The translations under genes were made by a program, and so were the position numbers. From positions 1 to 37,363 of IMG/VR virus record IMGVR_UViG_3300044691_000218: a DNA stretch of 37,363 nt. One strand, 5' to 3'. The notes under the pieces are model-generated. The model was given only the letters and a program-made list of their open reading frames with translations, had not been told where the DNA came from and did no database searches. This document shows, piece by piece, positions 37,208-37,363 of the stretch; position 1 is the stretch's first letter; each line of letters starts with the position of its first letter. Source of the stretch: a virus.

Positions 37208-37363
37208 CTAGTTTAAAGTCCAGTTCCCAACAAATGACTCTGCTCGCCATACTGATGATGCGCCGGCGGTTATAGCAATTAACACAACGCAATCTCCTAG
37301 ATTTGTTCCGACGGCTGTTCCTGTTACTCCTACAGTTCCTGAAGCTGAACCCATTACAATTTG
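37208..37363 (-). CDS. C-terminal end of the contig-spanning tail-fibre-like gene
   Basis: Stop TAG 37210-37208. Bases 37238-37208 hold the last 9 codons and stop (SFVGNWTLN region); 37239-37363 duplicates bases 1-125. Read with 1-509 the product is 179 aa. It should not be counted as a second gene. Confidence 0.8.
   Translation of the reverse strand, partial: QIVMGSASGTVGVTGTAVGTNLGDCVVLIAITAGASSVWRAESFVGNWTLN
37239..37363. repeat. Right copy of the 125-bp terminal direct repeat
   Basis: Identical to bases 1-125. It lies inside the fibre-like gene that crosses the ends. Confidence 0.95.

Noticed and set aside
1-37363. Reassigned stop codons
   Set aside because: TAA, TAG and TGA all end convincing genes here (for example TAG at 37210-37208 and at 31396), and only two in-frame cases were seen.
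1-37363. CRISPR array
   Set aside because: No set of regularly spaced identical repeats was seen; the repeats found are pairs or short tandems inside genes.

Overview
The window is an essentially complete, AT-rich genome of a tailed double-stranded DNA bacteriophage, most likely a podovirus. The first 125 bases recur exactly as the last 125 bases (37239-37363), and one tail-fibre gene runs off the left end and finishes at the right end. The natural unit is therefore a circularly closing molecule of 37238 bp. No stable host gene is present. The host cannot be named from the sequence; the Shine-Dalgarno sites and sigma70-type promoters only say that it is a bacterium. There is no gene-free stretch longer than about 300 bases.

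Structural and packaging half (1-22340 plus 35869-37363, nearly all leftward). Read in the direction of transcription the order is: small and large terminase (22337-20380), P22-type portal (19530), small basic proteins, a conserved structural protein, scaffold (15862), N4-gp56-type major capsid protein (15095), a capsid/tail accessory protein and its shorter paralogue, a connector-like protein (11404), three tiny basic proteins, a fibre-like protein (9841), a large stabilisation/hub-like protein (9197), a small virion protein, three probable ejection proteins (5808-2582), then a series of tail-fibre proteins that crosses the contig ends. HNH/zinc-finger islands interrupt this half at 13463-14032, 16028-16315 and 19582-20076. 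A dense hairpin cluster lies beside the first of them.

Early leftward half (30895-22440). This is a long chain of small genes joined mostly by 4-bp ATGA or TAATG overlaps. It starts with two winged-helix replication proteins, then a RusA-like resolvase, a ParB/sulfiredoxin-fold protein, many short accessory proteins including a DUF551 protein, a consensus promoter at 25919-25948, and a serine recombinase. Isolated rightward genes at 22909 and 28294 break the chain.

Control region and rightward early operon (30896-34423). A nested 110-bp dyad with a DnaA-box-like site lies upstream of the replication genes, followed by an orphan rightward terminator. A Cro/CI-like HTH gene faces a rightward promoter. 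That promoter drives two small proteins, a Bet/RecT annealing protein, an HTH protein and a YqaJ/lambda-type exonuclease, so the phage has a Red-like recombination pair. An HNH relic with an in-frame stop, a tRNA-like element and a few small basic or membrane proteins lead back to the fibres.

The gene content (initiator, serine resolvase, HTH regulator, no tyrosine integrase) fits a temperate, possibly plasmid-like lifestyle, but this is inference. No endolysin was recognised. Replication would rely on host polymerase and helicase, because none is encoded here.
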